Shown here: positions 44,967-51,953 of the stretch, in pieces
Layout: each line of letters opens with the position of its first letter
Numbering within the stretch: the first letter of the stretch is position 1
The notes under the pieces: model-generated
What the model was told of the DNA's origin: nothing
Databases searched by the model: none
What the model saw: the letters and a program-made list of their open reading frames with translations, nothing else
Assembly: GCA_017480565.1 (NCBI GenBank)
Contig: JAFVAL010000011.1
Coordinates: 1 to 51,953, forward strand
Origin: Lachnospiraceae bacterium
Lineage (GTDB): Bacteria; Bacillota; Clostridia; Lachnospirales; Lachnospiraceae
Length of the DNA: 51,953 nt
Direction of reading: 5' to 3'
Position numbers and translations under genes: made by a program

Positions 44967-45094
44967 CGCGATATTCCTCCTATGGAATCAAAGATTTTGG
45001 TGACCAGAGGGCAGACTTCTAGCCCACACTCTGACTTACTCCATCTCTGTTACTTTGCTTAGGTTAACGGGAATCACTCGATTTGCTATAGAAA

Positions 45095-45123
45095 ATGGCG
45101 TTCCCCCCAATGTGAAACGCCAT
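45095..45123 (-). terminator. Terminator of tRNA-Leu
   Basis: ATGGCGTT pairs perfectly with AACGCCAT around a 13-base loop. TTTTCTAT follows on the minus strand. It lies eight bases past the tRNA 3' end. Confidence 0.8.
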
Positions 45124-45130
45124 GTGACTA

Positions 45131-45214
45131 TGCAGAGAAAGGGACTTGAACCCTCATGATATTGCTATCACACGGACCTGAACCGTGCGCGTCTGCCAAT
45201 TCCGCCATCTCTGC
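45131..45214 (-). tRNA. tRNA-Leu (anticodon CAG)
   Basis: The 84-base molecule folds with acceptor GCAGAGA/TCTCTGC and discriminator A, anticodon loop TTCAGGT (anticodon CAG, reading CUG), a long class II variable arm (TGATAGCAATATCA), and a T-arm with GGTTCAAGTCC. No CCA is encoded; the next bases are TAG. A promoter TTGACA-N17-TAATAT is at 45241-45269. Confidence 0.95.
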
Positions 45215-45240
45215 ATCGGCTTCTTTCGAAGCACTTAACT

Positions 45241-45269
45241 ATATTACTTCAATCTTGTTTTCTTGTCAA
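45241..45269 (-). promoter_or_regulatory. Promoter of tRNA-Leu
   Basis: On the minus strand a perfect TTGACA (45264-45269) and TAATAT (45241-45246) are 17 bases apart, 27 bases before the tRNA. Confidence 0.7.
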
Positions 45270-45311
45270 TCCCTTAATTGATTTTTTTCGGTTCACGGAT
45301 TACAGCGTAAC

Positions 45312-45788
45312 TTACAGTCCTTCCGGCGATTCCAACGTGGACAGATGCGCATTCGAATACCGTCGATCTGCGCTCACGTCCCGGTCGAACCACACCGGCG
45401 GCACAAAAGAATACGAAGCCTCAATGCTCGGGAACTCCACTTCACAGAAGACCAGCCCTTCTAACAGGCCGTGAAACACATCAAGCTCTGCCGTCAGACC
45501 ATCCTTAAGAGGAATCAGATATCTGGTCTTTACGATTACATGATTGTCTGCTTTTTCCTTCAGATGCGCATAACCCTCCGCGGTGAGCGCGGCCTCGATC
45601 TCATTGTTCACACACAGATCGAGATTCTGCGTCTGCTTCGCCTTATAGGTTAAAATGTACTTATCATTGCTTTTTCGGATGCGCACGACCGGATTGGCAC
45701 ACAGATATGCCTGCTCGATCTCCTTCGTCTCGTACTGTTCCAAGTGTTCCGGCAAATACTTGATCTTATACTTACGTTCAATTTCCAT
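45312..45788 (-). CDS. CYTH-domain protein (triphosphate tunnel fold)
   Basis: The 158-residue protein begins with MEIERKYKI, containing the ExExK motif that binds triphosphate. It continues with strands carrying 'VVRIRKSNDKYILTYKAK' (Arg and Lys of the tunnel) and 'ELDVFHGLLEGLVFCEVEF' (Glu ligands). Family members hydrolyse inorganic triphosphate or thiamine triphosphate, but some act on other substrates. It begins four bases after the phosphatase gene stop. Confidence 0.88.
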   Translation of the reverse strand: MEIERKYKIKYLPEHLEQYETKEIEQAYLCANPVVRIRKSNDKYILTYKAKQTQNLDLCVNNEIEAALTAEGYAHLKEKADNHVIVKTRYLIPLKDGLTAELDVFHGLLEGLVFCEVEFPSIEASYSFVPPVWFDRDVSADRRYSNAHLSTLESPEGL

Positions 45789-45792
45789 CGTC

Positions 45793-46566
45793 TTATTTTA
45801 AAAGCTCCAAAAGCTCATCCTGAATCTTTTTGCAGCAGGCAGAACAAACCGTGCCGCCGCGGTCAAAGGTGACCGGCTCGCCCTTCCAGTTCGTGATCAC
45901 GCCGCCAGCTTCTTCAAGAATAATCGAACCCGCCGCATAATCCCAGGGCTTTAAGGCAATCTCAAAGAAACCTTCGGTCTTGCCGCTCGCCACATAACAA
46001 AGATCGATCGCCGCAGACCCGGACCGTCTTAAATCCTGGCAGACCATATAGATCGATTTCAACTTTCTGAAGTTCTCGTCTGCGAGCTCTTTTTGATAAG
46101 GGCCGGTGCCAAAGGCCAGCAGGCAATGTCCCATGTCCTGCGCTTTGCTCACCGCAATCTTTTTCCCGTTGTAAAACGCACCGCCGCCTCTTGTTGCGGT
46201 CCAGATCTCCTTGGTAAATGGATTGTACACCACGCCAAAGATGATCTGACCCTTCTCCCAGAGTCCTAGCGAGATTGCGCTGCAATTGTAATGGTGAATC
46301 AGATTCGTCGTGCCATCGATCGGATCTAGGATCCAGCAGCTTCCTTCCGGATGCAGCTGATTTTCTCCGTCCTCTTCGCCCATAAACGCAATCTCCGGGT
46401 ATCTTGCGGCCAATTCTCTCTGCAGAAAATGCTGCACGCCCAGATCCACATATGTCACGTAATCCGCGAGGCCCTTCTCTTCTACATGGCTCAGAGCCTT
46501 CTCATCAAAGATAATATCATCGGCCTGTTTGACTAACGCGATGATCTCCTCGTAATTCACACTCAT
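45793..46566 (-). CDS. Inositol-monophosphatase family protein
   Basis: The 257-residue sugar phosphatase has the metal motifs 'FMGEEDGEN', 'WILDPIDGTTNLIHH' and 'KPWDYAAGSIILEEAGG'. Relatives act on inositol phosphates, fructose bisphosphate or PAP, and E. coli SuhB also affects transcription. Its start overlaps the folA stop by four bases. The substrate is not set by sequence alone. Confidence 0.92.
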   Translation of the reverse strand: MSVNYEEIIALVKQADDIIFDEKALSHVEEKGLADYVTYVDLGVQHFLQRELAARYPEIAFMGEEDGENQLHPEGSCWILDPIDGTTNLIHHYNCSAISLGLWEKGQIIFGVVYNPFTKEIWTATRGGGAFYNGKKIAVSKAQDMGHCLLAFGTGPYQKELADENFRKLKSIYMVCQDLRRSGSAAIDLCYVASGKTEGFFEIALKPWDYAAGSIILEEAGGVITNWKGEPVTFDRGGTVCSACCKKIQDELLELLK

Positions 46567-47060
46567 CTCTCTTTCACCCTCTCATATCGATAGAAATAAA
46601 ACTCCAGATCATAATAGGTCTGCTCTTCCGAATCTGCGACAACCTCCCAGTCCGGGTCCTCATCCAGATTCGGGAAATACGCATCCGCCTGATACGCGTA
46701 ATCGATCTTCGTCACATGCGCCACATCGCAGTACGGAAGCATTTGCCGGTAAATCTCCTCACCGCCGATCACAAAGATGTCTTCCTCGACGTACTCTTTA
46801 CACATTTCAAGCACTTCCTCGATACTGTGTGCAACAAGAACGCCTTTTTTCTGGTAATCCGGCTTTCTCGTGATCACGATATTCGTCCGGTTCTTAAGCG
46901 GCTCCCCGCCTGGGAAGCTCTCTAACGTCTTTCTTCCCATCACAACCACCTTACCGGTTGTCGTCTCTCTGAAAAAACGCTGATCCGCCGGAATCCGCAC
47001 CAACAGGTGGTTCTGGTGTCCGATCGCCCAGTTCTTATCCACAGCCACAATCAGATTCAT
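46563..47060 (-). CDS. folA: Dihydrofolate reductase
   Basis: The 165-residue enzyme reduces dihydrofolate with NADPH and is the trimethoprim target. It has 'NLIVAVDKNWAIGHQNHLLVRI', 'GKVVVMGRKTLESF', 'NIVITRK', and 'FVIGGEEIYRQMLPYCD'. Position 27 is not the usual Asp spacing, as seen in several Firmicutes. It lies 15 bases after thyA, the normal partner that generates dihydrofolate. Confidence 0.95.
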   Translation of the reverse strand: MNLIVAVDKNWAIGHQNHLLVRIPADQRFFRETTTGKVVVMGRKTLESFPGGEPLKNRTNIVITRKPDYQKKGVLVAHSIEEVLEMCKEYVEEDIFVIGGEEIYRQMLPYCDVAHVTKIDYAYQADAYFPNLDEDPDWEVVADSEEQTYYDLEFYFYRYERVKER

Positions 47061-47075
47061 TTCTCACATCTCCTA

Positions 47076-47924
47076 TCAGATTGCAATCGGAATGTTTTCC
47101 ACCTTCGGCCCGGTCACATAATCGATCAGCTTCACATCATCCGTCGTAAACTGATAGAAATCCTTGATCTCCGGATTCAGCCAGAACTTTGGCGCCGGAT
47201 ACTGCTCTCTCGTGATCAGTTCCTCGATGATCGGAATGTGTCTGTCATAAATGTGTGCGTCTGCGATCATGTGTACCAGCTCGCCGGGGATCATGTCACA
47301 CACCTGCGCCAGCATATGCACCAACACCGCATACTGGCAGACGTTCCAGTTATTTGCCGCAAGAACATCCTGGCTTCTTTGATTTAGAATCGCGTTGAGC
47401 ACCAGTTTCTCCTCGTTCGGATCCTTCGTCACGTTAAACGTCATGCTGTAGGCGCACGGATACAGATTCATCTCATGCAGATCCTGATGCACATACAGAT
47501 TCGTGATGATCCGGCGGCTGTAAGGATTGTTCTTCAGGTCATAGATCACGCGGTCCACCTGGTCAAACATTCCCTCTTTGTACTGATGCTTTACGCCCAT
47601 CTGATAGCCATATGCCTTGCCGATCGAGCCGTCCGGATCCGCCCATTCATCCCAGATATGACCGTTCAGATCATGGATATTGCTCGATTTTCTCTGCCAG
47701 ATCCAGAGCATTTCATCCGTCGCAGTCTTAATGCCGGTGCGTCTGAGCGTCAGTGCCGGAAATTCCTTTCTAAGGTCGTACCGGTTGCACACGCCAAACT
47801 TCTTGACCGTATACGCAGGCGTTCCGTCCTCCCAGTGCGGACGCACCTTCTCCCCTTCGGTACTCGTTCCGTTGTCTAAAATGTCGCGGCACATCGCCAC
47901 AAACACCTGATCCGCATAACTCAT
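47076..47924 (-). CDS. thyA: Thymidylate synthase, divergent active site
   Basis: The 282-residue enzyme methylates dUMP using methylene-THF. It has the dUMP-binding Arg pair in 'NPYSRRIITNLYV', the 'NQRSQDVLAANNWNVCQYA' loop and 'IADAHIYDRH'. The nucleophile Cys lies in LYPCAYSMTFNV, where the common form is PPCHxxxQFYV, so the usual His and Gln are replaced. AGAAGGAG ends seven bases before the ATG at 47924. It sits upstream of folA and downstream of hflX by 52 bases. Confidence 0.92.
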   Translation of the reverse strand: MSYADQVFVAMCRDILDNGTSTEGEKVRPHWEDGTPAYTVKKFGVCNRYDLRKEFPALTLRRTGIKTATDEMLWIWQRKSSNIHDLNGHIWDEWADPDGSIGKAYGYQMGVKHQYKEGMFDQVDRVIYDLKNNPYSRRIITNLYVHQDLHEMNLYPCAYSMTFNVTKDPNEEKLVLNAILNQRSQDVLAANNWNVCQYAVLVHMLAQVCDMIPGELVHMIADAHIYDRHIPIIEELITREQYPAPKFWLNPEIKDFYQFTTDDVKLIDYVTGPKVENIPIAI

Positions 47925-47976
47925 GGCTCTCTCCTTCTTTGATAACCTATTTCTTTGCAAATGCATCCGCACCCCG

Positions 47977-49251
47977 TCAGTGATGCGTCCAGCCAAGCTT
48001 ACCCATCAACCGCAGATAATCTTCCTTTGGCAGATACGCTTTGACCAAAATTCCATCTTCCTGATACTCCTCCGAGAGCAGCTGTCCGGCCTTTCGCACC
48101 GTCTGCACCAAGCCTGCCTGTGTGTACGGAAAGACCTCTTCCATGTACACCTTCTGCTCGCGCAGCACATCCTCGATCACTTCTAAGAGGGTATCCAGTC
48201 CATCCCCGTTCTTGGCAGAGATCTTCACGCTCCGATCCGCTTTTAAATCCTTCACCTGCTCTTCCGGATTCGCGATGTCCTGCTTATTGAGTACCGCGAT
48301 CACCGGCTTATCGCCGACCTTCAGATCTGCAAGAGTCGCATACACGGTGTGCATCTGAATGTAACAATTCGGATTCGCGGCATCAATCACATGTAGGATA
48401 ACATCCGCATACTTTGCTTCCTCCAGAGTACTCTTAAATGCCTCAATCAAATGATGCGGCAGCTTTCGGATAAATCCAACCGTGTCTGTCAGCAAGATCT
48501 CCTGCCCGTCCGGCAGCTTCAGATTCCTCGTGGTCGGATCCAGGGTCGCAAACAGCTTATCCTCTTCTAGCACACCCGCACCGGTCAGCTGATTCAGGAG
48601 CGTAGACTTTCCGGTATTCGTATATCCCACCAGCGCAACCACCGGAATGTGCGTCTCCATGCGCTGTTTTCTTGCGGTCTCCCGCTGCGCCACGACCGAT
48701 TCCAGATCTTTTTTTAACTTAGAAATGCGTTCGTGAATCCGTCGTCTGTCCACTTCCAGCTGCGTCTCACCAGGACCTCTCGTACCGATACCGCCGCCAA
48801 GCCTAGACATCGAACTGCGCATACCGACCAGCCTTGTCGCACGGTAGCGAAGCTGCGCAAGCTCCACCTGGATCTTACCCTCTCTGGTCGACGCCCGCGT
48901 CGCGAAGATGTCCAGAATCACCATCGTACGATCCATGACCTTCATCTGCAATGCGTTTTCCAGATTGCGCAGCTGCGCAGGCGAAAGCTCATCATCGCAG
49001 ACGATTCCATTTGCCTCAAGTTCCTCGGCAAGTTCCTTAATCTCCTCGATCTTACCGGTTCCCACATAAGTTCCCGGATGAATCCGTTCACGGTTCTGGA
49101 TGATCTGACCGACCGTCTCCGCCCCCGCCGTGCGCACAAGCTCCGCCAGTTCCTGCAGCGACTCCTCAGTCGTTGAATCCTCGTGGCCACTCTCATCCAG
49201 CGAAACCGCCACGAGAATCACACGTTCCTGTGTCTGTGTATGATCAATCAT
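47977..49251 (-). CDS. hflX: Ribosome-associated GTPase HflX
   Basis: The 424-residue GTPase splits stalled or stressed ribosomes in known relatives. It has the N-terminal HflX domain with 'DDELSPAQLRNLENAL', the glycine-rich 'SRLGGGIGTRGPGETQLEVDRR', and the G-domain 'LVGYTNTGKSTLLN', 'TDTVGF' and 'NKQD'. The two-GTP-loop layout and 424-residue length are normal. It lies 19 bases downstream of the TPR lipoprotein gene. Confidence 0.95.
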   Translation of the reverse strand: MIDHTQTQERVILVAVSLDESGHEDSTTEESLQELAELVRTAGAETVGQIIQNRERIHPGTYVGTGKIEEIKELAEELEANGIVCDDELSPAQLRNLENALQMKVMDRTMVILDIFATRASTREGKIQVELAQLRYRATRLVGMRSSMSRLGGGIGTRGPGETQLEVDRRRIHERISKLKKDLESVVAQRETARKQRMETHIPVVALVGYTNTGKSTLLNQLTGAGVLEEDKLFATLDPTTRNLKLPDGQEILLTDTVGFIRKLPHHLIEAFKSTLEEAKYADVILHVIDAANPNCYIQMHTVYATLADLKVGDKPVIAVLNKQDIANPEEQVKDLKADRSVKISAKNGDGLDTLLEVIEDVLREQKVYMEEVFPYTQAGLVQTVRKAGQLLSEEYQEDGILVKAYLPKEDYLRLMGKLGWTHH

Positions 49252-49270
49252 AAAATCTAGAAACTCCTTT

Positions 49271-50185
49271 TTATCCCTGCGTCTCAGACTCTGTGGTTAT
49301 CTCCTCAGAAGTGTCTTCGGAAACGATCCCCAGGCGAGTGCGAAGGAACATCTCCTCCTTTGCCATCGCCTCATTTTCAGGTGCTAACGACAGATACTGT
49401 AACGCTTTCGCACGCGCATTTTCATAATCCAGATGTGACTCAAAAACCGCTACTTCATTCCAGAGCACAGCGAGCAGTTCATCGCCGGAGAGCGCACCCT
49501 CGGCCTTCTCATAATACTGCATCATCGTCTCCAGATCCCCCATCTGATGATAACACTCTGCGATCTTTAACAGCAACGTCGCATCAGGATCCTTCTCATA
49601 GGCCTCCTCATAAATCTTGATCGCCTGCGCGTAATTCTCACCCTTCTCAAAGACGACTGCTAGGTAATAGCTTGCAAGCACATTTCCCTTTGAGACATAC
49701 TTGTTAAGCTCCCCTTCCGCCTCCTGATCCGACATCTTGCCAGTCTTCCACTGCAAATACATCCGCTTCATCGAGAGGATCTCATCCTTGCGCCGATCAA
49801 GCGACTTCGACCACGCCTGAATTGCCTCGTCCTCGCGGCCGCATCTCTCATAAACCTCTCCGAGATACGCAAATGCATCCGCAATCACTTCCTTCACGTC
49901 CGAGTAATCCACTGCTTTTAGCAGATACTCCTCCGCCTTCTCGTAGTCCTCTTCCTCATACGAAATGATGCCGAGATACCGATAAGCCGCCCCCGTCATC
50001 CGGCGGTACCGCTGTCCGCCCTTACTCGAAAGCGCAGCCTTAAAACAAACCTTTGCATCCTCATATTTTCCATCCTGCATCGCCGTAATCCCTGCCTCAA
50101 TCGCATCCGACTGCTTGTCAGAACAAGCCGTCAAGGCCAGAACAAACACCAAACACAGGAGCAATAGCCATTTCTTAAAATACAT
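49271..50185 (-). CDS. TPR-repeat lipoprotein
   Basis: The 304-residue protein has a signal with lipobox LTAC at about 18-21, so the mature form is anchored at Cys21 outside the membrane. It is followed by about six tetratricopeptide helix pairs ('AITAMQDGKYEDAKVCFKAAL', 'LGIISYEEEDYEKAEEYLLKA', 'YLGEVYERCGREDEAIQAW', 'AVVFEKGENYAQAIKIYEEAY' and others). It likely scaffolds protein contacts at the envelope. The acidic tail (TSEEITTESE) is typical of a flexible end. Confidence 0.88.
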   Translation of the reverse strand: MYFKKWLLLLCLVFVLALTACSDKQSDAIEAGITAMQDGKYEDAKVCFKAALSSKGGQRYRRMTGAAYRYLGIISYEEEDYEKAEEYLLKAVDYSDVKEVIADAFAYLGEVYERCGREDEAIQAWSKSLDRRKDEILSMKRMYLQWKTGKMSDQEAEGELNKYVSKGNVLASYYLAVVFEKGENYAQAIKIYEEAYEKDPDATLLLKIAECYHQMGDLETMMQYYEKAEGALSGDELLAVLWNEVAVFESHLDYENARAKALQYLSLAPENEAMAKEEMFLRTRLGIVSEDTSEEITTESETQG

Positions 50186-50287
50186 GTAGGGTTCCTCATT
50201 TCAGATAAGTTCTAAGAGTATTATAACTGAAAGCAAAAGAAAAGCAATGAATCTAGCCTTTAGAAATGTAATTTCTCAAAAATGAAA

Positions 50288-50316
50288 GACTGCCACATCT
50301 CCTTGATGCAGCAGTC
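50288..50316 (-). terminator. Terminator of the Rpn-family gene
   Basis: GACTGC/GCAGTC and CATC/GATG form a two-part stem with a small internal loop. On the minus strand TTTCATTTTTGAG follows. Confidence 0.75.
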
Positions 50317-50344
50317 CTCTCTTCTGTCATAAGCACTCATTGAA

Positions 50345-51211
50345 TTATACTGGTTGTAGAATTCTCTCAACCTCTTCTACTGGCCAGCTAAGCATCTCTG
50401 AAATCTGATAGATGCTCTGGCCATTTTCATAAAGACGCTTAATCAGATTGATTTCGCCCTCTTTAATACCTTCTTTGATGCCTTCTTGCCGCGCATCGCG
50501 TTTTTCCAGCTCAACATACTTTTCAAATGTCATCGATGTCGCATACATTTCTCTCACCTCTGCCCGGTGTGCCTTAAGGAATTGTGTTAGGTGTCCATCA
50601 TTAATACAGCTTTCAACGGCCTGATCCACAGCATCTTCGATGGAACAATCTTGTTTCTGAAATTCCCGAATTCGATGAATCAGAATCGAAAAATCCGACA
50701 GCGCACGACACTTCTCCATAAGTTCCCGGTTGTGACCATAATTAATATTGATCATCGTGCAAGTAACCTCAATGGAAGACTTCTCCGGATGTTCAAAAGA
50801 ATCCGAAAGACGTAATGTCTTTACATCAGGGTAATCCATTGTTCCCAGGTAAAAAACAAAATACCGAGGAGTGGGAAGCTTCAGTTGTTTCGTCCCGTAA
50901 AGATTCAGATCGTGCTGAGCTTCATATTTGCTAAAAAGTTTTGCAAAATAATCCATGCCTCGCAGAGGCATATTAGGACTAAATGTGCTTTGTTCTTCCC
51001 AAAGATTCATCTCATCTTCGATCAGAAAGGATGCATCGTTTTTGACCCCCATATAAACAACATCGTCAATGGTTGTCAATTCCAATGCATTCAGATCAGT
51101 ATAGCAAGTATCATTTATTGCATTATACAGGTCTAATGCATTTTGCTTATACGTCTCTGTTCCAAAAAGAAGATGGAACAAAGAATCTTTCATCGTCCTT
51201 TTCAATTTCAA
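50345..51211 (-). CDS. Rpn-family recombination-promoting nuclease (PD-(D/E)XK type)
   Basis: The 288-residue protein resembles the Rpn/YhgA-like nucleases, often labelled 'putative transposase'. It opens with 'MKDSLFHLLFG', has a PD-(D/E)XK-like core around 'ELTTIDDVVYMGVKNDASFL' and 'EEQSTFSPNMPLR', and ends with 'EGIKEGIKEGE' coiled repeats and a small helical domain. A TTG start at 51211 is chosen, with AAAGGAG seven bases upstream. The longer frame would begin inside the -10 at 51255-51260. No terminal inverted repeats were seen, so it is not a mobile element here. Confidence 0.8.
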   Translation of the reverse strand: MKLKRTMKDSLFHLLFGTETYKQNALDLYNAINDTCYTDLNALELTTIDDVVYMGVKNDASFLIEDEMNLWEEQSTFSPNMPLRGMDYFAKLFSKYEAQHDLNLYGTKQLKLPTPRYFVFYLGTMDYPDVKTLRLSDSFEHPEKSSIEVTCTMININYGHNRELMEKCRALSDFSILIHRIREFQKQDCSIEDAVDQAVESCINDGHLTQFLKAHRAEVREMYATSMTFEKYVELEKRDARQEGIKEGIKEGEINLIKRLYENGQSIYQISEMLSWPVEEVERILQPV

Positions 51212-51254
51212 TTTTATTCTCCTTTTCCCTAGAAAAAGGAGCTCTCGCACAATC

Positions 51255-51283
51255 ATTATATCATAGGCCTTCCAAAATGGAAA
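51255..51283 (-). promoter_or_regulatory. Promoter of the Rpn-family gene
   Basis: On the minus strand TTTCCA (51278-51283) and a perfect TATAAT (51255-51260) are 17 bases apart. Confidence 0.65.
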
Positions 51284-51330
51284 GATGGCATTTTCAACAA
51301 GCCGTTTACCTAAATAAACGACATAAAGAT

Positions 51331-51953
51331 TTATTCACTCAGCTCTCGATACGTCTTCGCAATCACCGCCGCAGCAATCACAAATGTCAAAAGGTCCGAC
51401 ACCGGCATTGAGTAAAGCACGCCGTTCAGGCCGAAAAATACAGGTAAAAGCACTGCAAATCCTACGCCAAAGACGATCTCACGGATCATGGAAATTGCCG
51501 TGGACGCCAGAGCCTTTCCGACTGACTGCAGATAAATAAACGTTCCTTTATTGACGGTCGCGAAGACCATCATGCACAGGTAGATCCGGAAGGATCTGAC
51601 GGCAAATTCCGTGTAATAAATGCTCTCATTTGCCGCACCGAACAGCCCGATCAGTTGCTGCGGGAAAAGCTCCACAATCACGAGTGCAATCGCTCCGACA
51701 ATAGCTTCTCCCGTGAGCAATTTTGTAAATAAATCCTTTACACGGTCATTTCTTCCAGCACCCACGTTATAACCGACAACCGGAATACATCCCGCAGCCA
51801 TACCAACCGCGATCGAGATCACAATCTGGAAAAACTTCATCACGATGCCGACAACCGCCATCGGAATCTGCGCATAGGTTTCCTGCGAAAAAATGGGATC
51901 CAATGCACCATATTTGCGCAGCATATTGTTGACTGCTGCCATCGATGCGACCA
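51331..51953 (-). CDS. MATE-family multidrug/Na+ antiporter, C-terminal part
   Basis: The reading frame runs off the right edge, so the N-terminal half is missing. The visible roughly 207 residues hold about six membrane helices. They include 'FQIVISIAVGMAAGCIPVVGYNVGAG', a MATE-typical Asn-Val-Gly-Ala-Gly turn with 'NDRVKDL' after it, and a late 'FGLNGVLYSMPVSD' segment with the usual Gly/Pro/Asp pattern. Family members export cationic compounds using Na+ or H+. Confidence 0.88.
   Translation of the reverse strand, partial: VASMAAVNNMLRKYGALDPIFSQETYAQIPMAVVGIVMKFFQIVISIAVGMAAGCIPVVGYNVGAGRNDRVKDLFTKLLTGEAIVGAIALVIVELFPQQLIGLFGAANESIYYTEFAVRSFRIYLCMMVFATVNKGTFIYLQSVGKALASTAISMIREIVFGVGFAVLLPVFFGLNGVLYSMPVSDLLTFVIAAAVIAKTYRELSE

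Noticed and set aside
50345-51211. Rpn-family gene as part of an insertion sequence
   Set aside because: No terminal inverted repeats or target duplications were seen around it, and it has its own promoter and terminator.
1-51953. CRISPR arrays, rRNA genes and prophage genes
   Set aside because: No regularly spaced direct repeats, rRNA sequence or phage structural genes were seen.

Overview
The window reads as chromosomal DNA of an anaerobic, low-to-mid GC Gram-positive bacterium, most likely a gut Clostridia member near Lachnospiraceae. This is an inference from protein style, strong AGGAGG ribosome sites, TTG/GTG starts, a flavodiiron/rubrerythrin oxygen defence and gut-type glycan and polyphenol genes. 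Most genes lie on the minus strand. No phage, CRISPR array, rRNA or intact insertion sequence was seen.

Left third (1-17.3 kb) is accessory metabolism. It holds three small plus-strand genes of uncertain role; an AraC regulator divergent from a Gfo/Idh/MocA-VOC fusion enzyme and a GH43-like propeller protein; a four-domain flavodiiron protein with a P-loop ATPase and a metallo-beta-lactamase-fold hydrolase; an HNH nuclease with five tandem repeats; and a polyphenol-like locus. That locus has two overlapping LysR regulators, a divergent GPH-family transporter and a tannase whose catalytic and galloyl-contact residues are all present. A convergent Old-Yellow-Enzyme-type ene-reductase follows.

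The 17.3-19.4 kb stretch is a scar. It contains a frameshifted pseudogene, a histidine-rich fragment, a small membrane protein coupled to a coding remnant, a RelB/YoeB-type toxin-antitoxin pair with a perfect operator palindrome, a duplicated terminator, and copies of the last 15 bases of guaA. The last feature suggests a decayed island at the 3' end of guaA.

The centre (19.4-39.6 kb) is mainly core: guaA; uvrB-uvrA-yfbR behind a LexA-like box that also forms a terminator hairpin; an SPFH/zinc-ribbon protein; citrate synthase; rubrerythrin; rlmD; a GntR-controlled ABC exporter operon of the Ytr type; an MFS transporter; and an HtrA protease.

The right part (39.7-50.2 kb) is a folate/thymidylate block. 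One operon is folC-folE-folP-folBK-pheA. After tRNA-Leu(CAG) come CYTH, inositol-phosphatase, folA, thyA, hflX and a TPR lipoprotein. The window ends with an Rpn-family nuclease and the C-terminal part of a MATE transporter.

Many start sites were moved from the longest reading frame to a downstream codon. The reason in each case is a ribosome site at the right spacing, or a promoter lying inside the longer frame.
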